Positions 55,170-64,000 of a stretch of 64,000 nucleotides of DNA are shown piece after piece (position 1 is the stretch's first letter; each line of letters opens with the position of its first letter). Both the position numbers and the translations under genes were made by a program. Origin of the DNA: Muraenolepis orangiensis (Eukaryota; Chordata; Actinopteri; Gadiformes; Muraenolepididae); NCBI GenBank assembly GCA_027704905.1, contig CM051006.1, positions 5,819,415-5,883,414 on the forward strand. The letters are read 5' to 3'. A model generated the notes under the pieces. It saw only the letters and a list, made by a program, of their open reading frames with translations. It was not told the DNA's origin and made no database searches.

Positions 55170-56179
55170 AACCACTTTCCTTTGAGTGACGATGACGGAC
55201 CGTCACCGTGCGCTTTCCTTGCGTATTACCAGCTGTCTGGTTGGCTGCTATATTGTTGTTTTGTGTTGTGTATAAGACACTCCCTGTGATGAAGGAAGCG
55301 GCACACAATTATAGCCCGGGCGGGCAGGGCCCTATGATTATGTGTTGTGCAGCGTGTACAAATATTTTAAGGTCAACACAAGCTCCAGTGAGCTGTCGTA
55401 AGGCAGGTGGTGTTGTGTGTCAATCCAGTCAAAGTTGGCTGAATCTTTCGTGAAAGCAGGAACACATGACACGTTCGGAGGTGTTGCATTACAGGGAAGG
55501 GAATGCTGATGAAAACACAAATACACATTGAATAAATCCAATAGTCAAACTTCCTCCATTTGGTTTATTTTTCCCATTTTAATAGTTTGTGATCCATTTT
55601 AATAGTTTATGAATGATCAATGGCTTTTATTTTATGTGAACAACAATTAACTTTGGTTTATATGACCAGCAAAAACACATTTAAAGCTTTTTAAGCGGTT
55701 TCAGTTTAAAGCAAAACAACTTAAATTTTTTTTTTTTTCATGTAACCACACATACTAGCGTATATTTTCAACAATCAACATACAATATTCACTATACTGG
55801 CAAAGAGACAGACGCTGCAGTTATTGGCTATATTTTTTGTTCAGTTAGAGTTATTGTAGTAAACCTTGTGTAGCCATGGTTCAGTTTGGTGGTGTCTGTC
55901 TAAGGCAGAGCAATCCTCCTATTAGTAGTAGGCTACTACTACTACTACACCTGTATGTAACCACTCCTTATCTCAAGAAGCCTGGAAGGCAGACATAATT
56001 GTGCATTTGTTTCTGTGGAAATGTGTTTTAATTTTTCTATTTCTATTTCAAGTTTTTCAAAAATTGAAAAAACAATTATAAGATGAATAAAACGCACGTT
56101 GGCAAAACAAGAAATGCATATATTATAGGCTAATAGTAGGAAACGATTACTGAACCGGATTTAAAAAGAAAAGTGTGGA

Positions 56180-56180
<1 letters not shown>
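55170..56180. other. Intergenic between GRK and dusp26; nothing recognised
   Basis: AT-rich sequence with no credible exon. As the two genes point away from each other, promoter and enhancer elements for both probably lie between 54712 and 56988. Confidence 0.4.

Positions 56181-56184
<4 letters not shown>

Positions 56185-56263
<79 letters not shown>
56185..56263. repeat. (GT)n microsatellite
   Basis: About 80 bp of pure (GT)n, 725 bp upstream of the dusp26 start. Confidence 0.97.
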
Positions 56264-56264
<1 letters not shown>

Positions 56265-56988
56265 GACAATCGATATAATAGTGCCCCTTTAAAACGGCAG
56301 CCATGTTCTGATAATCAATTGATGGGGACTTGTTGAGGTCGTCGTTGTTGTTGCTGCTCCTCTTGTTATGATGAAGACGTGAGGTGGAGGAGGAAGAGGA
56401 GGAGGAGGAAGAGGATGGTGTCTTATCCGTTTCTCCCCCCGTCCTCGTCGTGTGTATCGGACTAAAATGATAGCGTACAAGAAAAGGATGGAAACGCTCA
56501 GATAAACCCAATCAAATCCATCGACGGTATCGACCAGGTAGACGACGGTTGGTTCGCTCGTTCGTTCGTTGTGCCAAAAACACATGTAGACGACAACGTG
56601 TGTTTTGTTTTTAATAATAATCTCGGAAACTGGTTTATTATTGTTGTGCTCGTACTACTTGAAGCTGTAGACGTGTTAAAGGTTATAGACGTGTTATAAG
56701 GTTAAGGTAATATCGTTTTGTAACCTGTCGTCAATGATAATAATCCATACTACCATGGTATATAAAGCCGTAGTACTACACTACTATCTCGTCGTCGAGT
56801 ATTTTCGCCTGCATGGTGCACTATTTACCCTCTCGGTAGAATGTGTGTTTTAGTGTGTATTTTAGTGTGTAGACGTAAACACTAGGGTATCACATTACCT
56901 CCCCCCCCACACAGCGGAGGCGGAGGTAGTCGGTGCAGGTGGTGGTGGTGGTGGTGGTGGTAGTGCTCCTCCTCCGGCGGCGGCGGAG

Positions 56989-59900
56989 ATGGCGTTCATG
57001 TCCCGGTTCTCCCGGTCCCGGTCCCGGAGCAGCTCGAGGAGCCCGAGCAGGCAGAGGGACTCGAGAGAGCGCGACTCGCCGGTGCTGTCCGTGTCCGAGC
57101 TCGAGCGCCTGCTGTACACCGGGAAGACCGCGTGTAACCACGCGGACGAAGTGTGGCCGCGGCTCTACATCGGAGACCAGTGCGTCTTCCAAATAATACC
57201 ACTCCGCTTTAAGTGTTGTTATAGTGTTACCCATCAATTGGCTATGATTATTCACGTTTTATTTGTTTGGCGTTTCATTTGAATGCTTTTTTTTTAATGT
57301 CACTTTAAAAAATAAAAAAGGTTATTTCTTTGTTTTATACTGACGTATACCACGTCTTTAAGAATCTAGAAATGCTGTCAAATATATATTTGTGTGTGTG
57401 TGTGTGTGTGTGCTGAGCCCCTGGTTTAACGTGTGTGTCTGTCAGGTGAGCATTTAAGTGACTTCTAGTTCACCTCCACTTCCCCCCCCCCCCCCCCTCA
57501 GAGACATGGCGTCGGACCGGAGGGAGCTGGCCAAGCTGGGCATCACCCACATCCTGAACTGTGCGCAGAGCAAGTGGCGCAGCGGGGCGGAGCACTACGC
57601 GGGCATGAACATCACCTACCAGGGCATCGAGGCCCACGACTCGCCCTCCTTCGACATGAGCGTCAACTTCTACCCGTCCGCCGAGTTCATCCACAAGGCC
57701 CTGTGTGGCGGAGGTGAGCGGAACGAGCGCTCCCCCCCCACCCCCCCTAGTACGGATCCTTCCTCGTCAATTCAGTCAGTCAAAAGTAGATTACATATTA
57801 TAGATAGGTATATATTGTTCTAGATATTGTTGCATATTGTACTTTTTCCCTTACACTTTGACCTGAACTTATTGTACTTCTACCTGAGCCCTGGTTCAGT
57901 TCTTGGAGACTTGGTGACGAGTTGTTCTCTTACCTTCCTTTGTTGAAACACACTATTGTTTAAGTCGCTTTGGATAAAAGCGTCTGCTAAATGACTCTAA
58001 TGTAATGTAATGTATGTGTTGTTTACAGCAGTGGCGAAGCGTGTCTATCACAACTGGACCTTCTGTAGACCAGGGGTTCCCCAACTTTTCAGCCCGCGAC
58101 CCCCAACATAACAGACCCCCCCCCCCCCCACCATCGCGAACATCGTGAAGTCCAGGGGGGGGGGGGGGCTAATCGTGATCGCGAAAATTGTGTGTGGCTT
58201 TTTTTTCCAGCTGCAAATGATAGTCGTGAATCTGTCGGAATCAGAATTCCTTTATTCGTCACCCTTACATATTAAACAGACTTACATGATACCCCCACTT
58301 TGGGAACCCCTGCTGTAGACCCCCCCCCCGTGTTCTAGTCAGACAGACGTCACGGAGGAGTCACTTTATGCCTTATCTCATTTAGGCAGATCAGATTGTC
58401 GCAGCCAATTTACAAGTGTACCATAGTTGGTAAAGCAAAGTCCATGTAGTGAAGAGACCACCACAGACCACCACACACAGGCTATCGGTTAAAGGGACGG
58501 TCTAACACGCTTCACGTGAAAAGGCTTAACGTAACTTAAAGTTCCAAAATAGCGATCAATAATCACCAAATGTCTTTGGCATATGTCTTGTCATTAGCAC
58601 TTTCACCTGTCAAAATGAAAGTGAAAAGGTGAAAGTGCTAATGACAAGACATATGCAAATTAGTGATTATTGATCGCGGGTTTGTAACTCTTAGTTACGT
58701 TGTCTTTTCACGTTAAGCGATGCAAAGAAAGATCAAGTCAAAACTCTCAATTCAAATGCACAACAATGCTTAACAAACTCATGACAGCCATTAACTAATC
58801 ATTCAACAAGTGTGTGGAAACAAAATGCAACAACCAGCTCAACAAGACGCAACACTGAGACAAAACCAGCAAAGACAAATGAGTCTCACTCACCAATGAT
58901 GTTCACTGAAAGACCAAATCCATTCTCCTGTCCTTCTGGATGGTCCGACCACCCGGTCATAAAGCTGATCACTGCTTTTCAGATCCAAAATAAGTTGCCT
59001 TTCCAATTCCCTGCCCTCTGGTCGGTCCCAAACAGCAACACTCCCAGCAGTAGAGCCTCTTGTGGCTAGTAGAGCCCGTTAGCCACGGGTATCTTTCCCA
59101 GTTGCTAGCCTGAAAATGGCAAACATAGCCTGCTTTAACAACTTGATTCAGCTCAAGATTGTCAGACGTTGGACGGCCTTTTTTAATAATGTCCATCTTT
59201 ACATTGAATGGTCGTCTTGAAAATGGTTCCGACATGATCTTCGCCTGTTGCCATTTTGACGTAAAATCCTACGTAGAAACAACGTAGCACTACGCTAGAT
59301 CCACTCTCGCTCCAGCCAGTATACCTTCTAGCTCCCTATGGAGCTGTGGGAAAATCTGAAAGAATACGCCCATTGGCTACAAATCACGATATGATTGGTT
59401 GATCAAATTGTCAATCCAAACGTACGCTCTCATTCAGTCTGAGGGCCAAAGTCATCGGGAATACTTTGGTTGAAGGATATTCTTCCCAGCAACCCAGAAA
59501 AATATCTGATTGGTTGAATTGTTTTTCCAACACAAAACCACTCAAATGCGTCGTGCATGGACCGAGAAAGACAAACAAATCAACGTAACTGTAATATAAC
59601 AGATAACAACACAGATACCCTTCTCATTTATTCATTTGATTTAAATTTGATTAAATTGTATTACATTTTATTAATTCGATTTTTTTTTGTTTCATCTGAG
59701 AGTTCCAGGGTCTTCTCTGAATACCTTGAAGGCCCTGACGCTTCACCACTGGTGTACAGTACATGTCTCGAATAGAGAAACCAAACAGCACCGCAAAATA
59801 GACTCGGCCTGTGGCGTGGGGTGAAAGGGGGAGGGGGGAAAGGGCGTGGCTGGTACACCTGCTGATGCTAACCGGCCCGTGTCCACCGGACCAAAAGGGA

Positions 59901-60955
59901 CAAGCCACTGTGTCGTCGCTCAGGAGTGTCACCTCACCTACCGTAGGCTTAAATAGCTTTACTGTAGGCCGTGGGTGAACACTTCTAGAAAGAGTTAATT
60001 CATTGTTAAGGACAATTACTAACATGGTGGAAAACAAGACACAAAACAAACCAAAAAAGATGTATGCACTGCAATGCATTAGTTTCGGATGGGATGACCG
60101 TATAAAGTTGCCATTATGTAAACCAGTGGTTCCCAAATATATATTTTTTTTTTGCAGGGCCCTGTATATCAAAAACATATCAGGCCTCCCACCATGCACC
60201 CAAATAAAGATGCCCTTGCTGGCACACTCCTAAATAATTGATTTAAAACATTGTCTGGAATCAATACAGAACTGCAACGGCAAATCTAAATAGGAACAAG
60301 CCACCTTTTAAGATATCCCATAATTTATATTTAGTCTCCCCGCCCCCCCCCCCCCCCCCCCTGTCATAACTCCGGCCCCCCTCTAGGGCCCCCCCGCAGT
60401 TTAGGAACCACTGATCTTAACCAATGATGTGATGGAAAGAAGTCAGCACTGCGGAAGCGGGCGGGGGGTTTTCCTGGGGGCCAACCTGCTATGTACCAGG
60501 TTGGCCCCCAGTTCACAGCATGAGACGCTGAAGTGGCGAACTGAACTGAAAGTATTGTAATCTTTGTATCAGAAACTGAAAAGTTGTTGGGGTCCCCTGA
60601 ATTCTGACTTAACCTGGAATGACAGAGATGGAAATGAATGGAAAAGTACTGGTAGAGGAATTATTAATAACTATCACTTTTTACTAGCGTCTTTAGGTTG
60701 TCTAAGTAGATTGTTCGTAAGATATTTTTCTATTGTTTGTATTGTACTTTACGCTTATTGTACTGTTCCCTAAGCACTGGCTCAGTTCTTGGAGACTTGT
60801 TAGGAATGCAATGCACTTTTTACTTCTGGTGACGAGTTGTCCTCTTATCACCTTTGTTCTAACGCACTATTGTTAGTCGCTTTGGACAAAGTGTCTGCTG
60901 AATGACTGTAATGTAATCACGAAATAATTATGTTCAACACTTAGTTCACCTGGGG

Positions 60956-60990
<35 letters not shown>

Positions 60991-61211
60991 GTTCCACGGG
61001 ACAAGGCAAGGTGCTGGTGCACTGTGCGGTGGGGGTGAGCCGCTCGGCCACACTGGTGCTAGCCTACCTGATGATCCGCCACAACCTGACGCTGGTGGAG
61101 GCCATCCGCACGGTCAAGGACCACCGCGGAGTCACCCCCAACCGGGGCTTCCTGAGGCAGCTCAGCGGCCTGGACGGCATCCTCCGGGAGAGCCGCAAGA
61201 CCTCGCCGTAG
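56989..61211 (+). CDS. dusp26: dusp26, atypical dual-specificity phosphatase, 3 coding exons
   Basis: Exons: 56989-57179, 57502-57713, 61006-61211; the introns are GT-AG and phases join to 202 residues (human about 211). The start MAFMSRFSRS matches the internal MTFMARFSRS of human DUSP26. An Arg/Ser-rich N-terminus is followed by ELERLLYTGKTACNHADEVW, the family's hallmark. The general acid is Asp110 in EAHDSPSFD, and the P-loop HCAVGVSRS has Cys141 and Arg147. VKDHRG and PNRGFLRQL complete the fold. DUSP26 dephosphorylates phospho-Tyr/Ser/Thr targets including p38 and p53 in neural tissue. The N-terminus has extra SRSRS repeats compared with human. The exon 2 acceptor is preceded by an almost pure C-run (57482-57497); the exon 3 acceptor (acaag) is preceded by (GT)n. 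Identity is certain from the catalytic core and flanks. Confidence 0.95.
57835..58015 (+). mobile_element. Fish interspersed element (ctgctaaatgac family)
   Basis: tgtacttctacctgagccct-like start and tttggataaaagcgtctgct near the end; collinear with 8860-9035 and 60745-60918. dusp26 intron 2. Confidence 0.7.
58071..58312. mobile_element. hAT-type MITE with perfect 8-bp target duplication
   Basis: caggggttccccaac at the left and ttgggaacccctg at the right form inverted ends. ctgtagac flanks both sides (58063-58070 and 58313-58320). Eight-base duplications and caggggt ends are typical of hAT elements. 242 bp, no coding capacity. Confidence 0.88.
58514..58713. mobile_element. 200-bp foldback element
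   Basis: The arm at 58514-58608 pairs with 58627-58713 in inverted orientation. The inner 30 bp (catatgtcttgtcattagca...) and gatcaataatcac are exact, while the outer parts have mismatches and small gaps. The loop is about 18 bp. It is probably a MITE. Confidence 0.85.
58880..59560 (-). pseudogene. hAT transposase (ZMYM1/TTF-type zinc finger) remnant
   Basis: On the minus strand from 59235: MSEPFSRRPFNVKMDIIKKG, then RPTSDNLELNQVVKAG, then HFQASNWERYPWLTGSTSHK, then LYCWECCCLG. This is the N-terminal zinc-finger start of hAT transposases of the ZMYM1-like group (family form: KGRPTP...HFQSSNYERYPWLTAS...LYCWECLLF). It breaks off at stops near 58966, and no catalytic RNase H-like domain follows. 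59236-59560 looks like its noncoding 5' region (gattggttga repeats). It lies in dusp26 intron 2 in the opposite orientation. Confidence 0.7.
60124..60413. mobile_element. hAT-type MITE (cagtggttcccaaa ... ttaggaaccactg)
   Basis: The inverted ends are 12-13 bp. The flanks atgtaaac and atcttaac agree at 6 of 8 positions, fitting an old 8-bp target duplication. It has a long C-run inside. Confidence 0.7.
60745..60918 (+). mobile_element. Fish interspersed element (ctgctgaatgac family)
   Basis: ggctcagttcttggagactt, ttctggtgacgagttgt and tttggacaaagtgtctgctg, as in the other three copies. dusp26 intron 2. Confidence 0.7.
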
Positions 61212-62694
61212 ACCCGAGGGAACGTCGTAGGGATCGACTCGCTCTTGGTATTCCACGTGTTCTGCCAAGCCACGACCCACCTCCCACTGGACCGCGACCC
61301 GTGTTTTGGGGTCCCGACCTGTTTTGAGAAATGCCGCAGTAGGGTAGTCACAGTAGCCATCTGAGCGATTACAACTATCGTGTCCGAACTAGGACAATTT
61401 CGATTTATACAATAACCAAAACAAATGCTGTGGGTTGTATATAGGTTTGGGTAGCACCGTAGACAGAGGATAGACCCCCTTTCGCCTTCCGGAACAAACC
61501 ATTCCGTCTCACCGGAGGCTGGTACAACCTTGGACCAAATGTGTTATCTAGGGATGCGGTTACAATCGAATGTAATGTGTTTTACGTTCCACTTCAAGAG
61601 GTTAAACCAAGCATGAGATTAAGTTCTTGAAACTTCAGTGATGTGTGTGGAGCGTTAAACGTTAATGCTTTAAAAGAACAAATTGTGGTCCAGAGAAGTA
61701 ATTTAGCAAAGGTTCTAGTTCTAGCGTCAAACTAAATGGAGGTGCAGTTCCCTTCATCTGGCAGTTAGGTGTCAGAGACGATGACCCTAACTCAATGCAA
61801 AAGGATCCTAACAATCTTTTAACCAACGTATTAGTACAATAAGAAATACTAGTATTGGTTCAAGTTCAGAGGCTTAAACGGTTTGCCTGTGTGCACATCC
61901 GCACATTTATATGGTACCATTAGTGGGCTCACCTTAACTGATATGTCTACAATAATTGGTTTACAAATTGTTCTACTGAATTGGAACCAATGTTCAGTCT
62001 CTCTATTTAGTCATTTCCTTTAGTCTTAGAACCTTCACCCTCTAAATGCTTACCGCTGCCTCTAGTGGACAAACGTTCCCACATCTCGTCTGTTGTACAC
62101 CTTACGATGACTGTTGGCCCTTTCAGAAAACGGCTGAAAGGTGAAGATGTAGCGTTTCACCAGCTCATTCGTAGTTTGAAGCCTGCCGCAACACATTGCC
62201 AGGGAAAAGCTACCAACTGCCTGGATAATGGACCAATCCACACAATACAGGACACAACTTCAGGTTTTACTGTTCAAGTGTGCTAAGAAACAAGTTCTAT
62301 ATGTAAAGCGGTTTGTCTAGGTTTTGTAGCCAAGAGAACAATCTCATGTCAATTATATATTATCTGACGCTGACCCGGTCCAGTTTTTCGCTAATTAATA
62401 CTGTAGTTAAATGTTTTCATCTGTATCCAGCTGTGTTACTGCCTTCATTGCATCTGGGCACTGTATGTGCTGTTAAATCGCTAGGATTTATTTAATTGTG
62501 AAAAGTGAGCCGACTTAATACTTGGAGAAAAACTCGATTTGCTGTATTCATACGTTTGAAAAGTGTCATTGTCATTCTGAAACGTTGATGTATTCAAAGC
62601 ATGGTCATGTGATTGTAGCTTTGATATCCAGCTGTAGAACTTCCTCTAAAACCCCATATTTTATTTTGTCAAATAAAAATGCACCAATTCCAAT
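61212..62694 (+). other. dusp26 3' UTR (probable)
   Basis: No credible gene on either strand and no dense repeats, which is unlike the rest of the window. It runs from the dusp26 stop to just past an AATAAA at 62672-62677. Freedom from repeats over 1.4 kb fits a transcribed 3' UTR; the extent is inferred. Confidence 0.5.
62672..62677 (+). terminator. Candidate dusp26 poly(A) signal
   Basis: AATAAA about 1.46 kb past the dusp26 stop codon. No earlier consensus hexamer was noticed in the 3' region. Confidence 0.5.
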
Positions 62695-63291
62695 CCAAAA
62701 GCTAGGGATTGCTCTTTAAAGGTCAGTTATTTGATGTGATATTTAGCTTGGTTGTACTTGGTCTGCACTTCTGTATTTGTCTTTTTATGCACCAAATTGT
62801 TGCCCTTATTCCCCATTTGTATTTTTGTTCTTACAATTACTGTTCCGTTAATTTTTCTACCACTCTGAAGTGAAGGAAGTGGATAGGTTTATGCTACTGT
62901 GGTGTTCTTTAGTTGGTTTATTGTGACTAGTTTACTTTTGATCATCGTTTCAATGTATGACTTGAGTGCAATGACATTATTTTGATCAACGATATGGCTA
63001 GTTATTTTACATGTATTGTGGTTGAGGACAATAACGTTGACACCCTACTACTGCCAAACTTTTTTTAATTAAAACTCACAATTTCTCCACCAAAATACAT
63101 ACTCCTGTTGTGATTGCTTGGTCAAAACTGAAATTGGTCAAAACTGAGATTGGTCTTGGTCTGAAGGTATTCAGGTGTTGTGATAATAACCAGACCTTTT
63201 AAGGAGGTCCCAACGGTTTAATGGAAGCTATACAAATAGGTTTTTAACGGCATTAAAGCAACCAACATCTCCAACCGGATGTCAAACGAAG
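62695..63291. other. Between dusp26 and the cyclophilin gene
   Basis: AT-rich unique sequence. It should contain the 3' UTR of the minus-strand cyclophilin; I see no other gene. Confidence 0.4.
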
Positions 63292-63805
63292 TTAAGTTAG
63301 TTGACCGCAGTCGGCAATCATAATTTTGTCTGCCGCTTTGACTGCGCCGTTAGCGCTGCCTTTGGACTCCATCTTCTTGACAATGTCCAGGCCTTTCACC
63401 ACCTTGCCGAAAACCACATGCTTCCCGTTCAGCCTGGAAGGAAGGAAGAGGGGAGGAGAATTGGTCACAAGTGTGCAAACATCGATTTGGCTGCTTCTTT
63501 GTTTAATTAAAGTGTTTCCACTGGAAAGTGACAAGTTCTGCTATAACATAAATAGGACCCCTGGATCCGATGTTTAGGTCGGCCGCTACACAGGGGGGAC
63601 TAGTATCGCAAAGGCGCAACAGCGAAACATACCACGCGGTGTCTTTAGTACAGAGGAAGAACTGGGAGCCGTTGGTGTTGGCGCCGGCGTTGGCCATGGA
63701 CAGGATACCTGGGCCTGTGTGCTTCAACTGGAAGTTCTCATCCTCAAACTTGTTCCCATAGATTGACTTGCCTCCGGTTCCATTGTGGTTGGTGAAGTCA
63801 CCTCC
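63292..63805 (-). CDS. Cyclophilin A-like peptidyl-prolyl isomerase, last two coding exons (5' truncated by window edge)
   Basis: Exons 63805-63633 and 63433-63292 join in phase 2 (TG|G, Trp), ending at TAA. The first begins exactly at the QGGDF boundary where PPIA introns fall: GGDFTNHNGTGGKSIYG, FEDENFQLKHTGPGILSMAN, NTNGSQFFLCT. The second reads W-LNGKHVVFGKVVKG and ends ADKIMIADCGQLT. The binding-pocket residues of cyclophilins that fall in this part (QGGDF Gln, the ANAGANTNGSQFF stretch, the Trp that contacts cyclosporin, and His in GKHVVFG) are all intact, so this is a live single-domain PPIase. It catalyses cis-trans isomerisation of Xaa-Pro bonds. With no N-terminus in view, cytosolic PPIA-like and mitochondrial PPIF-like forms cannot be fully separated; the end MIADCGQL favours PPIA. 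Confidence 0.9.
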
Positions 63806-63924
63806 CTGTTGCACAAAACATGACATACGCGTCCATCAATGCATGCAGGCTCTGTTCACCATACAACCCAAAACTCAACAAACCGGGTCTCCCCCCCGCG
63901 CCAACCTGAGTATTTTAATGGTTT

Positions 63925-64000
63925 GCGGTAGCGTCGAAGGCTACATATGGCCCGCCATTTATTGTAGCGTCGACGGCTACAAGACGTATAGCCCACCGTT
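63925..64000. repeat. Two direct copies of gtagcgtcga(a/c)ggctaca at the window edge
   Basis: gtagcgtcgaaggctacata (63930 on) and gtagcgtcgacggctacaag (63966 on) recur 36 bp apart and are each near-palindromic. This may be a small tandem array or an element end continuing past the window. Confidence 0.45.

Overview
The window is nuclear DNA of a ray-finned (teleost) fish. The evidence is spliced vertebrate genes with GT-AG introns, very long (CA)n, (GA)n and (CT)n microsatellites, and interspersed fish-type SINE, LINE, hAT, Tc1-like and DIRS-like elements. There is no bacterial or phage content, no CRISPR array and no tRNA or rRNA gene.

Gene order, left to right: (1) the 5' part of a gene on the minus strand with a signal peptide and Lys/Pro repeats, best matched to aebp1 (1115-4496); (2) a two-exon NKL homeobox gene on the minus strand, probably pnx (6731-7796); (3) ash2l on the plus strand, 16 coding exons over 28 kb (11905-40026), for which I could join every splice phase into one 589-residue protein; (4) a GRK4/5/6-type G protein-coupled receptor kinase on the minus strand, 16 coding exons (41160-54711), convergent with ash2l, with poly(A) signals only about 127 bp apart; (5) dusp26 on the plus strand, three coding exons (56989-61211), divergent from the kinase; (6) the last two coding exons of a cyclophilin A-like peptidyl-prolyl isomerase on the minus strand (63292-63805), whose 5' part lies outside the window. 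The genes are not an operon and serve unrelated pathways: H3K4 methylation, neurogenesis, GPCR desensitisation, dual-specificity phosphatase signalling and protein folding.

The most striking non-genic feature is a roughly 12-kb minisatellite of a 45-bp unit (about 265 copies) in ash2l intron 11 (23755-35697). It has higher-order structure and is open in frame with exon 11. Other intronic arrays have 25-, 25-, 54- and 45-bp units. Intron 6 of ash2l holds a decayed DIRS-like tyrosine-recombinase retrotransposon. Intron 2 of dusp26 holds an hAT-type MITE with perfect 8-bp target duplications, a long foldback and an hAT/ZMYM1-like transposase remnant. A 900-bp GGT-rich tract lies between pnx and ash2l.

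I did not find a convincing new multi-gene system. The best second-look items are the ash2l satellite, kinase splice sites embedded in (GT)n tracts, and several nested or foldback elements. All calls come from reading the sequence and recalled family knowledge; no database search was run.
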